The notes under the pieces: generated by a model
Told to the model about the DNA's origin: nothing
Databases searched by the model: none
The model's input: the letters and a program-made list of their open reading frames with translations, nothing else
Made by a program: the position numbers and the translations under genes
Origin: JACPLR01 sp041649295
GTDB taxonomy: Archaea; Nanobdellota; Nanobdellia; Pacearchaeales; GW2011-AR1
Direction: 5' to 3'
Assembly (NCBI GenBank): GCA_041649295.1
Contig: JBAZNI010000001.1
Coordinates: forward strand, 1 to 64,000
Length of the DNA stretch: 64,000 nucleotides
Part shown: positions 1 through 7,704 of the stretch, piece after piece
Layout: each line of letters begins with the position of its first letter
Numbering within the stretch: position 1 is the stretch's first letter

Positions 1-60
1 ATGGCCTTGCCTACTCTCTCTGGAACCTTCTTCGTCTTTCCTACGATAGGGGCAGGGTGG
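1..60 (+). repeat. DGR 1 variable repeat (VR1, partial)
   Basis: Bases 1-60 align without gaps to the template repeat at 400-459. I count 13 mismatches: 12 fall on template A (405, 406, 411, 417, 418, 426, 427, 435, 436, 441, 455, 456) and one on template G (416, G to T). This is the signature of adenine-specific mutagenic retrohoming. The 5' end of the VR is cut off by the window. Confidence 0.88.
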
Positions 61-206
61 TTGTTGTCGACGCCGAAGGCGTCGCGCCCGCAAAAATTGA
101 TACTAAAAGATATATATCTGAAATTGAAACTAGAGCAAATGAAGAAGTTAGAAGAGTTGAAGCTATTAGAAATAGAGCTATTGCAGAGATAAACAAAAGT
201 ATTTAA
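1..206 (+). CDS. DGR 1 target protein, C-terminal end (5' truncated by window)
   Basis: This is the last 67 codons of a DGR variable protein, read in frame 3 and ending with TAA at 204-206. The frame was chosen because it matches the target protein at 28045-28851: both contain GRVVVVDAEGV right after the variable repeat. The visible part starts inside the C-type-lectin-like variable segment (GLAYSLWNLLRLSYDRGR). A roughly 40-residue charged, helical tail rich in E, R and I follows. A competing open frame (1-192, starting MALPTL) overlaps it but gives no match to the paralogue and is rejected. The N-terminal domain lies outside the window. The target presumably binds a ligand through the variable lectin face; the ligand is unknown. 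Confidence 0.8.
   Translation, partial: GLAYSLWNLLRLSYDRGRVVVVDAEGVAPAKIDTKRYISEIETRANEEVRRVEAIRNRAIAEINKSI
68..84 (+). promoter_or_regulatory. VR-flanking DNA hairpin of DGR 1
   Basis: CGACGCC-GAA-GGCGTCG forms a 7-bp stem with a 3-nt loop, 8 bases after the aligned VR. In phage BPP-1 a hairpin or cruciform just after the IMH site is needed for efficient homing. The same 17 bases follow VR2 at 28719-28735 and are absent from both template repeats. Confidence 0.75.
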
Positions 207-399
207 AATTATTCTCTTTTTTAAGATTCCTAGCCAATTGGCTGGGCCACAGGCTAATTAATAGTGCTTTTGAAAAGCCATGAAATTCAACCACAACAAC
301 TAGTAGTTATGATATGAATGCGAAACTTGAAGTGGTGGTGATTTACTTTTAATTAATTAGCTACACATTCCCGTTTGTCGAGGTTCAATCTTAACAACA
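207..399 (+). ncRNA. Conserved structured spacer of DGR 1, upstream of the template repeat
   Basis: This non-coding stretch is nearly identical to about 28861-29014 of DGR 2. Visible elements are: a hairpin just after the target gene (CCTAGCC-AATT-GGCTGGG in this copy, with compensatory changes in copy 2), a short palindrome GCTTTT-G-AAAAGC, and a possible long-range pairing of ACCACAAC with GTGGTGGT. It lies where other DGRs often encode the accessory protein Avd, but no open frame is seen. It is inferred to be part of the template RNA or a regulatory leader of the RT. Confidence 0.55.
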
Positions 400-475
400 A
401 TGGCAATGCCAACTCGAACTGGAACAATCTTCGTAATTCCAACGATAGGGGCAGAATGGCTTAACAATTGGTTAG
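400..475 (+). repeat. DGR 1 template repeat (TR1) with IMH*-like end
   Basis: The template for VR1. In the VR frame it is dominated by AAC/AAT codons (NNGNANSNW, then NNLRNSN), the usual design that lets A-mutagenesis reach many residues, and it ends GRMA then TAA. The 3' part around 451-475 (gcagaatggcttaacaattgg) is shared with TR2 and differs from the VR ends (gcagggtgg). It stops only a few bases before the RT start at 482. Confidence 0.85.
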
Positions 476-481
476 TTTATA

Positions 482-1513
482 ATGAGAACTTATAAACATA
501 TCTATCCGCAAATTTGCAATTTATCTAATTTAATTCTTGCTTGGAGAAAAGCAAGAAAAGGCAAAACTAAAAAACATTATGTAATGGAATTTGAAAAAGA
601 TACAATTGGAAACTTATTAGCCTTGCAGGAAGAATTAAAAAATCAAACTTACTCTCCAAAGCCATTGATAACTTTTATTTTGCGAGACCCAAAAACACGC
701 AAAATCTCTAAAGCAGATTTTAGAGACAGAATAGTCCATCATGCCATTGTAAGAATTTTAGAGCCAATTTTTGACAAGACTTTTATCTATGATTCTTGTG
801 CAAATAGAAAAAGAAAAGGAAATCTATTTGCAATTAAAAGATTTAAGAAATTCATAAAAAAGGTTTCAAGAAATGGAAAAACTAATGGCTGGTTTAATAT
901 TAATCAGGTAAAAGGATATTGTTTAAAAGCAGACATAAAACATTATTTTGAAGAAGTTAATCATGAAATTCTTTTGAGTATTATTAAAAGAAAGATAAAA
1001 GATGAAAAAGTTATTTGGCTTATAAATAAAATTTTAAAGAATTCAGATAATAATAAAAAAGGAATGCCCTTAGGAAATTTAACATCGCAATTTTTTGCAA
1101 ATATCTATCTTAATGAGTTGGATTATTTTGTCAAACATAAATTAAAGGCAAAATATTATGTTAGGTATGTAGATGATTTTGTTTTATTAAATAATTCTAA
1201 GGCACAATTAAAACTCTGGATGGAAGATATTGAACATTTTTTAATAGATAATTTAAACCTTGAACTTCATAAACAAAAATCAAAAATTATCCCATTATCA
1301 AGAGGAATAGATTTTGTTGGTTTTAGAAACTTCTATTATTATAGATTAGTCAGAACAAGGAATATTAGAAACATACGAAATAAAATTAATGATTATAAAA
1401 AGTTTAAAATTTCTTATGTTAACATATTGGATAGTTTTCAAGGATGGCAGGCATATGCAATGTGGGCAGATTGTTATAATCTAATAAACAAGTTAGAATT
1501 TGAGATAAATTAA
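482..1513 (+). CDS. DGR reverse transcriptase 1
   Basis: A 343-residue reverse transcriptase of the DGR clade. Visible motifs are the catalytic motif A KADIKHYF with Asp151, GMPLGNLTSQ with Ser202-Gln203 (DGR enzymes carry SQ where retrons and group II introns have SP), and the YVDD box at 229-232. It would copy the TR RNA just upstream into adenine-mutagenised cDNA that replaces the VR of the target gene. It is roughly 85-90% identical to the RT at 29120-30172, but the C-terminal 15 residues differ. The start follows the TR directly, so TR and RT are probably co-transcribed. It converges on the uL15 gene with 2 bases between them. Confidence 0.93.
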   Translation: MRTYKHIYPQICNLSNLILAWRKARKGKTKKHYVMEFEKDTIGNLLALQEELKNQTYSPKPLITFILRDPKTRKISKADFRDRIVHHAIVRILEPIFDKTFIYDSCANRKRKGNLFAIKRFKKFIKKVSRNGKTNGWFNINQVKGYCLKADIKHYFEEVNHEILLSIIKRKIKDEKVIWLINKILKNSDNNKKGMPLGNLTSQFFANIYLNELDYFVKHKLKAKYYVRYVDDFVLLNNSKAQLKLWMEDIEHFLIDNLNLELHKQKSKIIPLSRGIDFVGFRNFYYYRLVRTRNIRNIRNKINDYKKFKISYVNILDSFQGWQAYAMWADCYNLINKLEFEIN

Positions 1514-1515
1514 AT

Positions 1516-1959
1516 TTACTCTTTTTTCTGCTTTTTCTTTTCAGGCTCCTTTCCCTCTTCTCTAACTCTGATAATCACTTTTCCACCTGCTTTTTCTATT
1601 TTTAAAATTGCAGATTCTGAAGCAGCTCCTGCATAGATTGTTTTTGCAGAATGGATTTCTCCTTCTCCCAGTATTTTATATTTTTCTAATTTAACTTCTT
1701 TTTCCTTAAACTTAATTTCAATATCTCCAACATTGATAATTTCTAATTTTCTTGGTTTTGCCTTTAATCCTTCTTTTCCAAAATATTTTTCATCCTGATT
1801 TAGTATTAATGTCTTTTTGTGGTCTGCCCTTTTTCCAGTTCCAGCCATTCCAAATCCTCCCCTATGCCCACTTCCCCTTGCCTTTTTCTTTCCCCCTCTG
1901 CCATGGGTGTGGCTTCCACTCATTCTTGAAGATTTTTTTCTTTTTTTATTTAAACTCAT
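1516..1959 (-). CDS. rpl15: Large ribosomal subunit protein uL15
   Basis: A 147-residue uL15 and the last gene of the S10/spc operon in this window. The N-terminal part is basic and Gly-rich (SRMSGSHTHGRGGKKKARGSGHRGG), as expected for the extension that threads into 23S rRNA. The globular domain follows and the tail is Lys/Glu-rich. SecY, which usually follows uL15 in archaea, is absent: a DGR in the opposite direction abuts instead. The start overlaps the preceding 89-aa gene by 4 bp, which indicates translational coupling. Confidence 0.95.
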   Translation of the reverse strand: MSLNKKRKKSSRMSGSHTHGRGGKKKARGSGHRGGFGMAGTGKRADHKKTLILNQDEKYFGKEGLKAKPRKLEIINVGDIEIKFKEKEVKLEKYKILGEGEIHSAKTIYAGAASESAILKIEKAGGKVIIRVREEGKEPEKKKQKKE

Positions 1960-2225
1960 TTTCCTAACCCCACTAATAATTTATTATATTTTTCAAATGT
2001 CTCTGTTTCATCTAAACCCCATGGGTTTTTTCTGCCTCTATGATAGGATTGTTCCCAAATTAGCATTGAACTTCTTCCAGTTTCATCTTCAGTTATAATA
2101 TATGCGTTAGCCATAATCCCTCCTGATGGCAATCTTTTTGCACTTACTACAACTCCCCTATCATTTTTTATAATTGTTCCCCCATTTATTTCTGCTCCAA
2201 TATCTAATGATCTCATTGTTTCCAT
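1956..2225 (-). CDS. Hypothetical 89-aa protein inside the ribosomal operon
   Basis: A small protein between uL30 and uL15 that I do not recognise. It has a short beta-rich, Gly-containing N-terminal half (IGAEINGGTIIKNDRGVVVSAKR) and a hydrophilic C-terminal half (RKNPWGLDE). No signal peptide or membrane segment is visible. It overlaps uL15 by 4 bp and starts 1 bp after the uL30 stop, so it must be translated with the ribosomal genes. That setting suggests a ribosome-associated or lineage-specific function, which is inference only. Confidence 0.75.
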   Translation of the reverse strand: METMRSLDIGAEINGGTIIKNDRGVVVSAKRLPSGGIMANAYIITEDETGRSSMLIWEQSYHRGRKNPWGLDETETFEKYNKLLVGLGK

Positions 2226-2226
2226 T

Positions 2227-2646
2227 TTATAACATTCTCCTGATTAAATCATTTATTTTTTCTTTGTGATTTCCCAGCACGCCCCTTGGAAAGTGCTGTT
2301 TGCTGTTAATCCCTCCTCTTGGAGGATGCAGTCTGAAAAAGGGTTTTATTTCAAGGTTATTCATTGTTTTTTTAGTTAATATTTCTTTAGATATTCTTCC
2401 TGCATCTATTTTTCCTTTTTTATTTATTAATTGCCCTCTTTTTTCTATAAGTTCTTTTAATGTTTCATCATCAATATTTCCATATGCAGTAAAATCTCTT
2501 ATTTTTTTAAGTATTCCTTTCATTTCTTCTTTAGTTTCATCTACAATAACACATACATATTTTCTTCTTAATCTTAGTCTTGATAAGGTATTCTCTGTTT
2601 CTTCTCTCATATTTACCATTCCTGCTATTCTTATTATTGCTATCAT
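2227..2646 (-). CDS. rpl30: Large ribosomal subunit protein uL30
   Basis: About 139 residues, the long archaeal form of uL30. The N-terminal strand MIAIIRIAGMVNM is followed by the helix with TLSRLRLRRKYVCVIVD and a C-terminal extension with RLHPPRGG. I chose the ATG at 2646 because the family begins with this strand and because a purine-rich GAGGTGG lies just upstream. A longer frame to 2685 would run back into the preceding gene. The start overlaps or abuts the stop of the 63-aa gene. Confidence 0.94.
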   Translation of the reverse strand: MIAIIRIAGMVNMREETENTLSRLRLRRKYVCVIVDETKEEMKGILKKIRDFTAYGNIDDETLKELIEKRGQLINKKGKIDAGRISKEILTKKTMNNLEIKPFFRLHPPRGGINSKQHFPRGVLGNHKEKINDLIRRML

Positions 2647-2647
2647 T

Positions 2648-2839
2648 TTAATCGCCACCTCTTTCAACAGATTCACGTTTAACAAATATCGCAGGTACCC
2701 CTTTATCTTCTATTATTGCAACAGCTAAAACATTTGGGTGTTCATATAACTTATCTCTAATTTTATTTATACTTTTCATTTCTCGTTCACTAATTTCTTC
2801 CGGCATGTACCCTTGTAATAATAAACTAATCCTACTCAT
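2648..2839 (-). CDS. Hypothetical 63-aa protein between uS5 and uL30
   Basis: A short acidic/basic protein (MSRISLLLQGYMPEEISERE, then NVLAVAIIEDKGVPAIFVKRE) not recognised as any ribosomal protein. Its start overlaps the uS5 stop by 4 bp (ATGA) and its stop touches the uL30 start, so it is tightly coupled. Archaeal spc operons usually go directly from uS5 to uL30, so this is an insertion specific to this lineage. Its function is unknown. Confidence 0.7.
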   Translation of the reverse strand: MSRISLLLQGYMPEEISEREMKSINKIRDKLYEHPNVLAVAIIEDKGVPAIFVKRESVERGGD

Positions 2840-3603
2840 TTTATCTCCTCCAGATTCTTTAATGCACTTATTATTGCTTTAGCATAATTCATCGTTGTTC
2901 TTCCCTGTCCAAATGACTGGCTGTAAATATTTTCAATTCCCGCAAGCCTTAATATTTTCTTGCCTTCATCTCCAATTACTAACCCTGTTCCTCTTGGTGC
3001 AGGCATAAGAATTACTTTGCAGCTTCCGCATTTTCCTTTTGTTCTCATCGGTATGCTGTGCGGTTCTGCTGTTGAATCATCAAAACTTCCAGAGCCTCTT
3101 CTTACTCTGAATATGTTTAATTTTGCTTTTCTTAAAGCTTTTTCCCTTGCTGGCAGGGTTTCTTTTGCTTTTCCAAATCCAAAACCCAAATGCCCGTTTT
3201 TATCCCCAACAATAACAAGTGCTGAAAATGTAACTATATTCCCTTCTTTTGTTTTTTTCTGTGACTGCCTCCACGCTCTTCTTTTTCCCCCTCCAAATTT
3301 TCCTTTTGACTGCCCTGCAAAAAGTAAATCACTCTCAACTTTTATAAGGCTGTCGACTATTTCCGGCTCTAAAATTTTAAGATTATCATCAAGTATTTCA
3401 TTAATATTTTTTATTTTTCCTTCTTTTACTTTTTTGCCAAGTTTGGTAATTGGCTTCCAGGAGCCTAATTTTTCCCTAATTAATTCATCCGGGTCTTTTC
3501 TTTTTCCTCTTACATTTTTTTCAACTTCTTCCTGGATTTTAACATCATCTCCAACTATCCCCTTAACTTCTTCAATTTCATTTATTTTTTCTTTTAATTT
3601 CAT
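2836..3603 (-). CDS. rps5: Small ribosomal subunit protein uS5
   Basis: A 255-residue uS5. The double-stranded RNA-binding-like domain carries RAWRQSQKKTKEGN then VIVGDKNGHLGFGFGKAKE. The C-terminal S5 domain has IPMRTKGKCGSCKVILMPA and GTGLVIGDEGKKILRLAGI. The N-terminal extension of about 85 residues is charged, longer than in bacteria and typical of archaea. It overlaps uL18 upstream by 4 bp. Confidence 0.97.
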   Translation of the reverse strand: MKLKEKINEIEEVKGIVGDDVKIQEEVEKNVRGKRKDPDELIREKLGSWKPITKLGKKVKEGKIKNINEILDDNLKILEPEIVDSLIKVESDLLFAGQSKGKFGGGKRRAWRQSQKKTKEGNIVTFSALVIVGDKNGHLGFGFGKAKETLPAREKALRKAKLNIFRVRRGSGSFDDSTAEPHSIPMRTKGKCGSCKVILMPAPRGTGLVIGDEGKKILRLAGIENIYSQSFGQGRTTMNYAKAIISALKNLEEIK

Positions 3604-4103
3604 TGTATTTTTTCACGCACATTTTTTATTATTTTTTGAACATCTCCGCTTTGGTGTTTTCCACTAATTCTTTCTTCATCTGGAAAAACATTTTTTCCAA
3701 TATTAACTTTTACTCCAGCATCTACAATCCCCTTTAAGGCAGCGTAAACTCTTGAACCAGATACACTTTTTTCCAAACCCAGGTCAGCTATTGCCCTGCT
3801 GTCTTTTTCTTTTGCAGTTATTTTCTTTCCTATCAATAGCCCTGTGAGATATGCTGCTGGAATTGATTTTAAGCTTCCTTTTAATTCATTGGGCCAGCCA
3901 TTTTTTAGAAGTTCTTTTGAACTAACCCCGATAATTATTTTGTCTTTTGCTTCTGTGCTTTTTACATATTGGATGATTATATAGCTGTTTGTTTTCCTTA
4001 CAACTATCCTCATACTTCCGGATTTTAGCAGCCCAAGCCTCTGTTTATAGTCTGTTTTTCCTTCTTTCCTTCTCTTCCTGATTGTTTTTCCTATTTTATG
4101 CAT
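3600..4103 (-). CDS. rpl18: Large ribosomal subunit protein uL18
   Basis: A 167-residue archaeal uL18, the 5S rRNA-binding protein. It has the basic start RKRRKEGKTDYKQRLGLLKSG, the middle domain with AAYLTGLLIGKK, and DLGLEKSVSGSRVYAALKGIVDAG. It lies between eL19 and uS5 with a 4-bp overlap to uS5. The family is assigned from the whole-length pattern. Confidence 0.96.
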   Translation of the reverse strand: MHKIGKTIRKRRKEGKTDYKQRLGLLKSGSMRIVVRKTNSYIIIQYVKSTEAKDKIIIGVSSKELLKNGWPNELKGSLKSIPAAYLTGLLIGKKITAKEKDSRAIADLGLEKSVSGSRVYAALKGIVDAGVKVNIGKNVFPDEERISGKHQSGDVQKIIKNVREKIQ

Positions 4104-4108
4104 TTTAT

Positions 4109-4504
4109 TTACTCCAAATTCTCCTTTAATTGCTTTTTGCTTTTGAATTTTTTATTTTTTATTTGTTTTCTAAGCTCTTTATACTTTTCATTTCCCAGTG
4201 CCCCTTGTTTTTTAAGCTCTTTAACATATGTCCTTAACTTTCTTGTTATTTTAACATAGTCCTGTTTTCTATTTTTTACTTTTATTCTTACATTCCCTGC
4301 TTTTCTTCTTGTGTTTTTTTTGATATTTGTCTTTCTTCCTTTTATAAGATTAATTTTAATTGCTCTGCTTTTTTCAAGTTCTTTAATATCCTGCCTCGTA
4401 ATCGCTTCTTTTATTTCATCCAGCCTTTCTTTATTAAATGCTATTCTCCCGATTCCAACACCCAGGGCTCTTGCAGCAAGTCTTTTCTTTTTATCAAGTT
4501 TCAT
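4109..4504 (-). CDS. rpl19e: Large ribosomal subunit protein eL19
   Basis: A 131-residue eL19, archaeal and eukaryotic only. It begins LDKKKRLAARALGVGIGRIAF, has the RKAGNVRIKVKNRKQDYVK core, and ends in a Lys-rich helix. It overlaps eL32 by 4 bp. It is slightly shorter than the usual 145-150 residues, mainly at the C-terminal helix. Confidence 0.96.
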   Translation of the reverse strand: MKLDKKKRLAARALGVGIGRIAFNKERLDEIKEAITRQDIKELEKSRAIKINLIKGRKTNIKKNTRRKAGNVRIKVKNRKQDYVKITRKLRTYVKELKKQGALGNEKYKELRKQIKNKKFKSKKQLKENLE

Positions 4505-4929
4505 TTTGACACCTCTTTGGACTTTTCTTTGCCTTCTTCAAAACCTTTTTTGACTTCTTCTTTTCCGATTTTTGAAAGAAATTTTTCAGCATTGAAATTT
4601 GTGGTTTCAATTTTATTGTCTATAATATATTTTGCAATTGCTATTTTATTTTTTCTCCCTGTTTTTCCAATAAGTGCTATTTCATATGATTTTAATTTTT
4701 TAATTTCTCCGATAGATTTGACTAAAACAGGGTTTTTCCCTTTTATTTTTCCCTTTATTTTATTTGGTTTTCCATACCCAAGTGCGACAACTCTTGGCCT
4801 TCCTTTTTCTTTAAGCCTCATTTTATTGTCTCTTCCTTTTGGTGCTCTCCATTTCTGGAGTTTTTTTCTTCCTCTGCCAAGCCTGGAGTAGTCCCTTGTA
4901 TTTCTTCTAAGGAATTTTATCTTTTTCAT
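4501..4929 (-). CDS. rpl32e: Large ribosomal subunit protein eL32
   Basis: A 142-residue eL32 with the family core FLRRNTRDYSRLGRGRKKLQKWRAPKGRDNKMR and VALGYGKPNK. The C-terminal half (about 45 residues) is a charged extension rich in Lys and Glu. Its position between uL6 and eL19 is the standard archaeal order. Confidence 0.96.
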   Translation of the reverse strand: MKKIKFLRRNTRDYSRLGRGRKKLQKWRAPKGRDNKMRLKEKGRPRVVALGYGKPNKIKGKIKGKNPVLVKSIGEIKKLKSYEIALIGKTGRKNKIAIAKYIIDNKIETTNFNAEKFLSKIGKEEVKKGFEEGKEKSKEVSK

Positions 4930-5478
4930 TTACATTTCCCTCCCGGGTTTTTCTGTAATATATATTCCGTCTTGAAATTTTCTTCTGTCTTTACTTTTTA
5001 CAAATGTTGCTTTTTCAAGATTTGCAGCTGTCTGCCCTGCTATTTCTTTGTTATGCGACTCTATAGTTATCTTGTTTCCATTTACCTCAACCTTTGCCCC
5101 TTTGATTATTTTTGAAGTCCTTGGTTTTTTCTCTCCCAGAAAATTTTTAATAATCACCTTGTTATTTGATTCATCTACTTGGGCAGTTATTGGAAAATGT
5201 GAAAAAGCAATTTCCATCTTATATGTAAACCCTTCTGATAATCCTTTGATTATATTTAAGATATGCGCCTTTATTGTCATAATCATATTCTTCTCTTTTT
5301 TAGTCGCATTTTCAGATTCAAGTATAAGGGTATTTCCGTCTTTTTTTACATTAATCTTAAAAAAGTTAAATTCTTTTTTTACTTCTTTCTCAGAATTTTT
5401 TACAGTCATTGACCTTTTTCCAATACTAAAATCAATTCCTTCAGGAAATTTAATTTTTTCAGTAATTTTTTCTTTCAT
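4930..5478 (-). CDS. rpl6: Large ribosomal subunit protein uL6
   Basis: A 182-residue uL6 with two similar alpha-beta domains. The start KIKFPEGIDFSIGKRSMTVK corresponds to the N-terminal domain. GLSEGFTYKMEI is the linker helix, and TSKIIKGAKVEVNGNKITIES belongs to the second domain near the sarcin-ricin loop. It ends one base before the eL32 start. Confidence 0.96.
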   Translation of the reverse strand: MKEKITEKIKFPEGIDFSIGKRSMTVKNSEKEVKKEFNFFKINVKKDGNTLILESENATKKEKNMIMTIKAHILNIIKGLSEGFTYKMEIAFSHFPITAQVDESNNKVIIKNFLGEKKPRTSKIIKGAKVEVNGNKITIESHNKEIAGQTAANLEKATFVKSKDRRKFQDGIYITEKPGREM

Positions 5479-5489
5479 TTTTATACAGC

Positions 5490-5864
5490 TTAGTAAAAAT
5501 AAGCAATAAGCACTCCCCCTATATTTTGTTCAAGAGCTTCAGCATGAGTCATTAGCCCCTTGTTTGTTGAAATTATTATAATACCGATTCCCCTTGCAGG
5601 AAGGTATCTCCTCATGTATTTATCTATTTCAGATACACTTACATTGTGCCGGGGTTTAATTGATTTGCATTCTATGAGCTTTCCAATTTTTATCTCCATT
5701 TTTTTATCTTCAACCTTAAAACTTTCAATGTATCCTTCTTTTTTTGCTATTTCTAATACTCTGTTTAAGACATTTGAAAATTTTGCTATTTTCAGTTCTA
5801 TTTTCCCTGATTTCTTAGCATTCATTATATTGTTTAGAGCATCTGAAATTATATCTTGTGACAT
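5490..5864 (-). CDS. rps8: Small ribosomal subunit protein uS8
   Basis: A 124-residue uS8. The N-terminal DIISDALNNIMNAKKSGK is typical, and the C-terminal domain has YLPARGIGIIIISTNKGLMTHAEAL with the conserved STxxG-type loop that contacts 16S rRNA helix 21. It sits in standard order between uS14 and uL6. Confidence 0.97.
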   Translation of the reverse strand: MSQDIISDALNNIMNAKKSGKIELKIAKFSNVLNRVLEIAKKEGYIESFKVEDKKMEIKIGKLIECKSIKPRHNVSVSEIDKYMRRYLPARGIGIIIISTNKGLMTHAEALEQNIGGVLIAYFY

Positions 5865-5873
5865 TTTTTTCTC

Positions 5874-6104
5874 CTATGAATATTTTTTAAACCCTATTTC
5901 TTCTGCAATTTCCCTAAAACACTGTCTGCAGAATTTTAATCCATACTGCCCGACATGCGCTCCGATTCTTCCGCATCTTTCACAGCGGTATCTTGCAGTT
6001 CCTGTTGTTCTATCTTTAGGTTTATTATGCTTTAAAAACTTCTTTGCTATTGCCGGTTTGCTTTTAAGTTGCTTGTATAGTTTTTTCCAATCACTTTGTG
6101 TCAT
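5874..6104 (-). CDS. rps14: Small ribosomal subunit protein uS14, zinc form
   Basis: A 76-residue uS14 with an intact CxxC-x14-CxxC zinc ribbon (RCERCGRIG and FCRQCFRE). It carries about 20 more N-terminal residues than the 56-residue archaeal minimum. It lies between uL5 and uS8, as in other archaea. Confidence 0.96.
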   Translation of the reverse strand: MTQSDWKKLYKQLKSKPAIAKKFLKHNKPKDRTTGTARYRCERCGRIGAHVGQYGLKFCRQCFREIAEEIGFKKYS

Positions 6105-6119
6105 TTTAATTTCCTTTTA

Positions 6120-6632
6120 TTATTCTATTGTTGTTTGGAAATTTTCTTCCATAAATTTAATTATTTCCTCTTTGCTTGCTTCCTGCTTTTTTGGAGTTCT
6201 TCCACGCTTTATCTTTTTTATCTTAGCTCTTTTTCCGTTTCTTTTAAATACAATCGTTACTTCAAGACCCCACATTCCAATGTCTCTGTCATATTCCTCT
6301 CCGGGAATTTCGATGTATTCATCAATCCCGAATGAAAAATGATTATTTTGTATTTGTTTTTTTCTAAGTTCGTTATTTATTGATGCAAGAAGTCTTGGAA
6401 GCAGTTTCATTGCCTCCTTGCCTCTCAGAGTTACCATACACCCTACTTCTAATTTTGGTCTTATTCCAAAACTAGGTATCCTCTTCATTGTAAGCCTTTT
6501 TGCAGGTTTTTTCTTTGAGATTTTTTCAAGGAGTTTAAAGCCCTTGTCAAGGTCCTCTTTTACTCCTCTGCATGACAGTATTATTTTTTCCATTTTTACT
6601 TTTCTCATTGGGTTTTCTGTTTGTTGTTTCAT
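6120..6632 (-). CDS. rpl5: Large ribosomal subunit protein uL5
   Basis: A 170-residue uL5 that binds 5S rRNA. It starts ENPMRKVKMEKIILSCR and contains KRLTMKRIPSFGIRP, VTLRGKEAMKLLPRLL and FSFGIDEYIEIPGEEYD. All are hallmark stretches of the family. It lies downstream of eS4 in normal order. Confidence 0.97.
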   Translation of the reverse strand: MKQQTENPMRKVKMEKIILSCRGVKEDLDKGFKLLEKISKKKPAKRLTMKRIPSFGIRPKLEVGCMVTLRGKEAMKLLPRLLASINNELRKKQIQNNHFSFGIDEYIEIPGEEYDRDIGMWGLEVTIVFKRNGKRAKIKKIKRGRTPKKQEASKEEIIKFMEENFQTTIE

Positions 6633-6637
6633 TTTAT

Positions 6638-7279
6638 TTAAGCTGTTACAATTAACTCCTTATTTTTAATATTTATATCCCCATATTCACAATGGATAAC
6701 TGCATTATTTTCAGTTGTGTTTATTATTTTTCCAGACTTTCCAATATGCTTCCCTTTTATTACAATTGCGTGCATGCCCACTTTTATAGGGAGAATTTTT
6801 TCTATTTTCCCGCTTTTAAAATTAATAACAACAGAATCTCCTGTTTTTGCTTTTTCATTGGATAAAATGCTTCTTCCATCATTTAAGTTAAGCTGTATTT
6901 TATTCCCCTTAAGGACTTTTTTATTTGCTATTTTCGCTATTTTTGACAATGCTTCATTGTTGTTGATTTCTTCAACAATTGTTTTCCCGCTTTTTGAAAT
7001 AAGGATTTTATAGTTCTTTTTTAATTCATCAATTGACATTATATCAAACAAGCTTAATGAATAATTATCTTCTTTTATAATTTTCCCATTGACTGCTATT
7101 TTCTTTTCATACAGTATTTTTTCAAGTTCTTTTCTTGTTTTTACCATTTTAAGAATATCCCTCATTATAATTAGAATTGGTATTCCAGTTTTCTTATTAT
7201 GGCTTGGCACAACTACATATTTTGTCCCTTTCCTTGGAATTGCCCATCCTTTATTGGTTGTTGCTCTTTTCTGATGCAT
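6638..7279 (-). CDS. rps4e: Small ribosomal subunit protein eS4
   Basis: A 213-residue eS4, found in archaea and eukaryotes. It begins HQKRATTNKGWAIPRKGTKYVVVPSH. An S4-like RNA-binding part (IAVNGKIIKEDNYSLSLFDIMSI) and a KOW-like C-terminal part (VGMHAIVIKGKHIGKSGKI) follow. The gene overlaps uL24 by 29 bp, more than the 4-bp overlaps elsewhere in the operon. Confidence 0.96.
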   Translation of the reverse strand: MHQKRATTNKGWAIPRKGTKYVVVPSHNKKTGIPILIIMRDILKMVKTRKELEKILYEKKIAVNGKIIKEDNYSLSLFDIMSIDELKKNYKILISKSGKTIVEEINNNEALSKIAKIANKKVLKGNKIQLNLNDGRSILSNEKAKTGDSVVINFKSGKIEKILPIKVGMHAIVIKGKHIGKSGKIINTTENNAVIHCEYGDINIKNKELIVTA

Positions 7280-7703
7280 TTTTATCTCCTTTTATTTCCT
7301 TTTTATTTGAATTTGACTTGTGAATTTTTCTCTCTAATGCAGAGATTCTTTTTTTATCATTTAAATCTAAATTTTGTATTTGCAGGTTTGAACATCTGAA
7401 ATATACATTTACTTTTGTTCCGTCATTTTTCTTCATATTTATTCCATCAATGCTCACTTTCATCTTTTTTGAATTAATTCCGGATATTTTCCCGCTTTTC
7501 TTTTTGAATTTTCCGCTCATCACCACGACATCATCCCCCTTTCTTATAGGGAAACTTCTTCTGCTGTATCTTTTCCTAAGCTCTTTTGACAAATTTACCG
7601 ACATGATTTTTCTTTTTATGTGCATTGGGGCATTTGCCAGATATTTCCTCTGCTTCCTTGTCTGCGAACTTTGCTTCCAGTGAGTTGAAAATTCTTTTTT
7701 CAT
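7251..7703 (-). CDS. rpl24: Large ribosomal subunit protein uL24
   Basis: A 150-residue archaeal uL24. The N-terminal FSTHWKQSSQTRKQRKYLANAP is typical, and the KOW domain is IRKGDDVVVMSGKFKKKSGKI. The C-terminal 30 residues are a charged extension. The neighbours uL14 and eS4 confirm the assignment. Confidence 0.96.
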   Translation of the reverse strand: MKKEFSTHWKQSSQTRKQRKYLANAPMHIKRKIMSVNLSKELRKRYSRRSFPIRKGDDVVVMSGKFKKKSGKISGINSKKMKVSIDGINMKKNDGTKVNVYFRCSNLQIQNLDLNDKKRISALERKIHKSNSNKKEIKGDKNASEKSNNQ

Positions 7704-7704
7704 C

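Noticed and set aside
1..192. Open frame starting MALPTLSG in frame 1
   Set aside because: It overlaps the DGR variable repeat in the wrong frame. Frame 3 matches the paralogous target protein and ends at 206.
2960..3667. Long antisense frame over uS5
   Set aside because: It is a shadow of uS5; its low-complexity Phe/Ser-rich translation is what an antisense AT-rich gene gives.
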